The position numbers and the translations under genes were made by a program. This document shows, in pieces, positions 14,855-17,209 of a stretch of 17,209 nucleotides of DNA. The stretch spans positions 1 to 17,209 of the forward strand of contig CAMKPI010000018.1 of assembly GCA_946414625.1 (NCBI GenBank), read 5' to 3'. The notes beneath the pieces were generated by a model that had not been told where the DNA came from, did not search any database, and worked only from the letters and a program-made list of their open reading frames with translations. Each line of letters starts with the position of its first letter. Positions within the stretch are counted from its first letter, which is position 1. The DNA comes from an uncultured Spirochaetaceae bacterium (GTDB lineage: Bacteria; Spirochaetota; Spirochaetia; Sphaerochaetales; Sphaerochaetaceae).

Positions 14855-16489
14855 TTACAGAGCCACGGCACGCTTAGTTCCGTACATCTCCATCCGGAGG
14901 CGGGAAATCTCCTCGTCCGCCATGTAAGAATCGAAATTCGTATACCTGTCTATGATGCCGCGCGGAGTGAACTCAATGATCCTATTTGCAATGGAATCGA
15001 CGAACTGGTGATCGTGACTGTTGAACATCAGCACCCCGGGGAAATCAATCAGACCATTATTGAGCGACTGGATTGCCTCCAGGTCCAAATGGCTTGTAGG
15101 CTCATCGAAGATCATGCAGTTTGCTCCTTCCAGCATAAGCTTCGACAGCACGCAGCGGACCTTCTCGCCGCCGGAAAGCACAGTGCAGTCTTTCAGCGCC
15201 TCGTCTCCGGAGAACAGCATACGGCCCAAAAAGCTCCGGAGGGTTGTCTCGTCGGCATCCTTGGCGAACTGTCCGAGCCAGTCTGTGATCGACATGTGCT
15301 CCCGGAAAAGGTAGTCGTTATTTTTAGGAAAGTACCCAAGGCTGGTTGTCACGCCCCAGTTGTACTCTCCTGAGTCCGGCTGCATCAGGCCTGAAACAAT
15401 CTCGAAAAGAACCGTTTTGGCGTAATGCTCCGGACCGACAAACGCGATCTTGTCGCCGTTGTTCACGGTAAGGTTCAGATGATCGAAAATAACTTCTCCG
15501 TCGATTGTCTTGCATATATCCTTGATCTCAAGAATATTCTTTCCGCACTCCCTCGCGGGTTTGAACGCACAGTACGGAAACCGCCGGCTGGATGGCTGGA
15601 TATCGTCGATAGTCAGCTTATCTATAAGTTTTTTTCGGCTTGTAGCCTGGCGGGCTTTTGCGACATTGCTCGAAAACCTCTGGATGAATTCTTTCAATTC
15701 GGCGATCTTCTCTTCTCGCCGCTTCTTCTCGTCCTTCATCTGGCGTGCCACAAGCTGGCTTGACATGTACCAGAAATCATAGTTACCGACATAAAGCTGG
15801 ATGCGACCGTAATCAATATCGGCAATATGGGTGCAGACCGTGTTCAGAAAATGTCTGTCGTGCGAGACCACGATAACGGTATTAGTAAAGTCCGCAAGGA
15901 AGTCCTCCAGCCAATGTATGGATTCGAGGTCCAGATGGTTTGTAGGCTCGTCCAAAAGAAGTATGTCCGGATTTCCGAACAGAGCCTGAGCCAGCAGAAC
16001 GCGAACCTTGATGTTGTCCTCCACGTCGGCCATCTTCTTTTCAGCCATGTCCGGGCTGATTCCAAGTCCGTCGAGAAGCACTCCCGCATCGGCTTCCGCC
16101 TCCCAGCCGCCCAGCTCGGCAAACTCTCCCTCCAGCTCCGAAGCGCGGATTCCGTCCTCCTCGGTGAAATCCTCCTTTGCGTAGATCGCCTCACGTTCCT
16201 TCATGATGTCGTACAGGCGCTTATAACCCATAATCACAGTGTCCATGATTGTATAGTCGTTATAAGCAAAATGATCCTGCTTCAGCGTGGCAAGACGCTG
16301 ACCGCTTGTCACAACAACTTCCCCCGTATCCGGCTCGATCTCTCCCGAGAGAATCTTTAAAAATGTCGACTTTCCCGCGCCGTTGGCTCCGATTATGCCG
16401 TAGCAGCCGCCAGGAGTAAATTTAATGTTCACATCCTTGAAAAGAACTTGAGTGCCATATGAAAGTGATATGTTGTTCGCTGAAATCAT
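14855..16489 (-). CDS. ybiT: ABC-F ATPase, YbiT-type, with altered second Walker A
   Basis: ABC-F proteins are soluble twin-ATPase factors that bind the ribosomal E site and adjust stalled or initiating ribosomes. The 544-residue protein aligns in order with E. coli YbiT: first NBD with GANGAGKST (34-42), DILLLDEPTNHLD (175-187) and SHDRHF (209-214); an interdomain linker of charged helices (about 240-300, with RFSSNVAKARQATSRKKLID); then a second NBD with LSGGEK (438-443), CMIFDEPTSHLD (458-469) and SHDHQF (491-496). The first-domain signature is degenerate (VEDNIKVR), as in YbiT. The second Walker A reads GPEHYAKT (352-359): Lys and Thr remain but the second Gly is Ala and the usual N-G is gone. 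The start at 16489 has AAGGA upstream. It heads the coaX operon. Confidence 0.92.
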   Translation of the reverse strand: MISANNISLSYGTQVLFKDVNIKFTPGGCYGIIGANGAGKSTFLKILSGEIEPDTGEVVVTSGQRLATLKQDHFAYNDYTIMDTVIMGYKRLYDIMKEREAIYAKEDFTEEDGIRASELEGEFAELGGWEAEADAGVLLDGLGISPDMAEKKMADVEDNIKVRVLLAQALFGNPDILLLDEPTNHLDLESIHWLEDFLADFTNTVIVVSHDRHFLNTVCTHIADIDYGRIQLYVGNYDFWYMSSQLVARQMKDEKKRREEKIAELKEFIQRFSSNVAKARQATSRKKLIDKLTIDDIQPSSRRFPYCAFKPARECGKNILEIKDICKTIDGEVIFDHLNLTVNNGDKIAFVGPEHYAKTVLFEIVSGLMQPDSGEYNWGVTTSLGYFPKNNDYLFREHMSITDWLGQFAKDADETTLRSFLGRMLFSGDEALKDCTVLSGGEKVRCVLSKLMLEGANCMIFDEPTSHLDLEAIQSLNNGLIDFPGVLMFNSHDHQFVDSIANRIIEFTPRGIIDRYTNFDSYMADEEISRLRMEMYGTKRAVAL

Positions 16490-16923
16490 CTATGTTGTTT
16501 CCTTGTTTATGAATTTTCAAATATGTTTTTTCCGGCCATGAGCATGGAGCCCACATTCATGAAGTGATGCGCTCCTAATTCTCCGGTCGACGCGGGGGCC
16601 GCCACGCCTGTACACGTCTGTGATGTTCGACATCTGTGCGCACAGCTCTCTTGCGTTCGTCTTTTTCAAACCGCGGTCCATGGTTCGCGTTCTTGTCGTA
16701 CAGCCCTCGCTTGCGTCTTTTAACCGCGGCCGAGGCTATACTCTGAGCGCACAGCCCCAGAAAAGATCCGAAAACTCCAAAGGCGGACACGGCGCTTTCC
16801 TCAGTCCGCTTTTTATCCACAACGCGTCTCTTCCTGCGCCATAATGATCCAGGACTCTGCGGAGCCACCGGTGGCGGTATGTTTGTTAGAACCGCACCTC
16901 TCCTGTACCACGAAGAGCCATGC
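16490..16923. other. Gene-free spacer upstream of the ABC-F gene
   Basis: About 430 bp between the ABC-F start and the tRNA terminator. It holds a degenerate direct repeat at about 16641-16758, a perfect 12-bp palindrome CTGTGCGCACAG (16634-16645) and an 8-bp palindrome TTCATGAA (16557-16564). It must contain the ABC-F promoter, but no hexamer pair stood out. Open frames of 74 and 116 codons on opposite strands here run through the repeat and resemble no protein I know. Confidence 0.6.
16641..16758. repeat. Degenerate direct repeat, units of about 58 and 51 bp plus a stub
   Basis: Three units begin (C/T)ACAGC at 16641, 16699 and 16750. The first two share CTTGCGT, a T-rich stretch (CTTTTTCAAA versus CTTTTAA) and CCGCGG. 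The third is only a few bases long. The copies are more worn than in the other arrays of this window. Confidence 0.6.
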
Positions 16924-16953
16924 AAAAAAAAGAGCCGACCCTTGGTCAGCCCT
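16924..16953 (-). terminator. Intrinsic terminator after tRNA-Glu
   Basis: On the minus strand, AGGGCTGACC pairs along its full 10 bases with GGTCGGCTCT (two G-U pairs) around an AAG loop and runs into eight T. It begins 3 nt after the predicted tRNA end. Confidence 0.9.
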
Positions 16954-16956
16954 CTT

Positions 16957-17028
16957 TAGTCCCTAGCGGAATCGAACCGCTGTTTAGAGACTGAGAATCT
17001 CCCGTCCTAACCCCTAGACGAAGGGACC
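16957..17028 (-). tRNA. tRNA-Glu (anticodon CUC)
   Basis: The minus strand folds as a full cloverleaf: acceptor GGTCCCT with AGGGACT, a short GTC/GAC D-stem, anticodon stem GGAGA/TCTCT around loop TTCTCAG, and T-arm AGCGG-TTCGATT-CCGCT. Loop position 34-36 is CTC, which reads the Glu codon GAG. Discriminator A73 is at 16957 and CCA is not encoded. The first pair would be G1-U72, a wobble instead of the usual G-C. Confidence 0.93.
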
Positions 17029-17110
17029 ATCTTTCCGATCTGCTGCATTTTGCGAAGCGTCAAAGACCATACCGCAAACCGCCAATCGAAAATCTCACTC
17101 AGTGCAAGTC

Positions 17111-17139
17111 ATTGTCTCACAAAAAACAAAATAGATCAA
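17111..17139 (-). promoter_or_regulatory. Possible promoter of tRNA-Glu
   Basis: On the minus strand, TTGATC (17134-17139) and GACAAT (17111-17116) are spaced by 17 bp, each matching 4 of 6 consensus positions. The tRNA could equally be read through from the tRNA-Gln upstream, since no strong terminator separates them. Confidence 0.25.
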
Positions 17140-17155
17140 TGCCTGAATGAAAAAA

Positions 17156-17209
17156 CTGGGATGGAGGGATTCGAACCCCCAAAGGCAGAACCAGAATCTG
17201 CAGTGTTAC
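17156..17209 (-). tRNA. tRNA-Gln (anticodon CUG), 5' part outside the window
   Basis: The visible 3' three-quarters include anticodon stem GCAGA/TCTGC with loop TTCTGGT (anticodon CTG, codon CAG). The T-arm GGGGG-TTCGAAT-CCCTC and acceptor strand CATCCCA with discriminator G73 at 17156 follow. CCA is not encoded. The 5' acceptor strand and most of the D-arm lie beyond 17209. Confidence 0.9.

Noticed and set aside
16575..16925. 116-codon minus-strand frame between the ABC-F gene and tRNA-Glu
   Set aside because: It is highly basic, runs through the degenerate repeat, lacks a convincing Shine-Dalgarno and looks like nothing known.

Overview
The window looks like a chromosomal stretch from a Treponema-like spirochaete. 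The evidence is indirect. The substrate-binding protein has a signal peptide running into an AAGNKES start, which is common in treponemal exported proteins. A small exported protein carries a 'FPKWSLGLRRSEIIFFG' segment that I associate with spirochaete membrane proteins. Most intergenic regions are unusually long and repeat-filled. The species is not determinable by eye.

Layout, left to right. All genes are on the minus strand except comEC. (1) 1-807: 3'-truncated family-3 amino-acid ABC transporter binding protein, with a promoter region at about 985-1064 carrying tandem ArgR-like boxes. (2) 1371-2066: TPR-tailed protein of unknown role. (3) 2113-6211: rsgA and mutS2, joined by an ATGA overlap and closed by an intrinsic terminator. 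(4) 6570-7538: RluA/RluD-family pseudouridine synthase. (5) 7788-9458: a tight DUF975 membrane protein / YggS / small exported protein operon. (6) 9831-10685: ksgA (rsmA). (7) 11318-12934: comEC on the plus strand, ending inside the convergent M29-like gene. (8) 12906-16489: YbiT-type ABC-F ATPase, coaX and an M29-aminopeptidase-like protein that seems to have lost its metal ligands. (9) 16924-17209: terminator, tRNA-Glu(CUC) and a truncated tRNA-Gln(CUG).

The recurring biological theme is ribosome making and care: RsgA for 30S maturation, MutS2 with an Smr domain for collided ribosomes, an RluD-like enzyme for rRNA pseudouridine, KsgA for 16S dimethyladenosine, an ABC-F factor, and two tRNAs. 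These lie in separate transcription units, so I read this as neighbourhood and not as one system.

The most unusual structural feature is repetition. Five of the gaps between transcription units hold their own short direct-repeat array, with units of about 51 to 120 bp. Each array differs in sequence, and several carry hairpins. A sixth, GC-rich array lies in frame inside mutS2 and adds roughly 200 residues between its core and ATPase domains. I found no CRISPR array, insertion sequence, prophage or obvious defence system.
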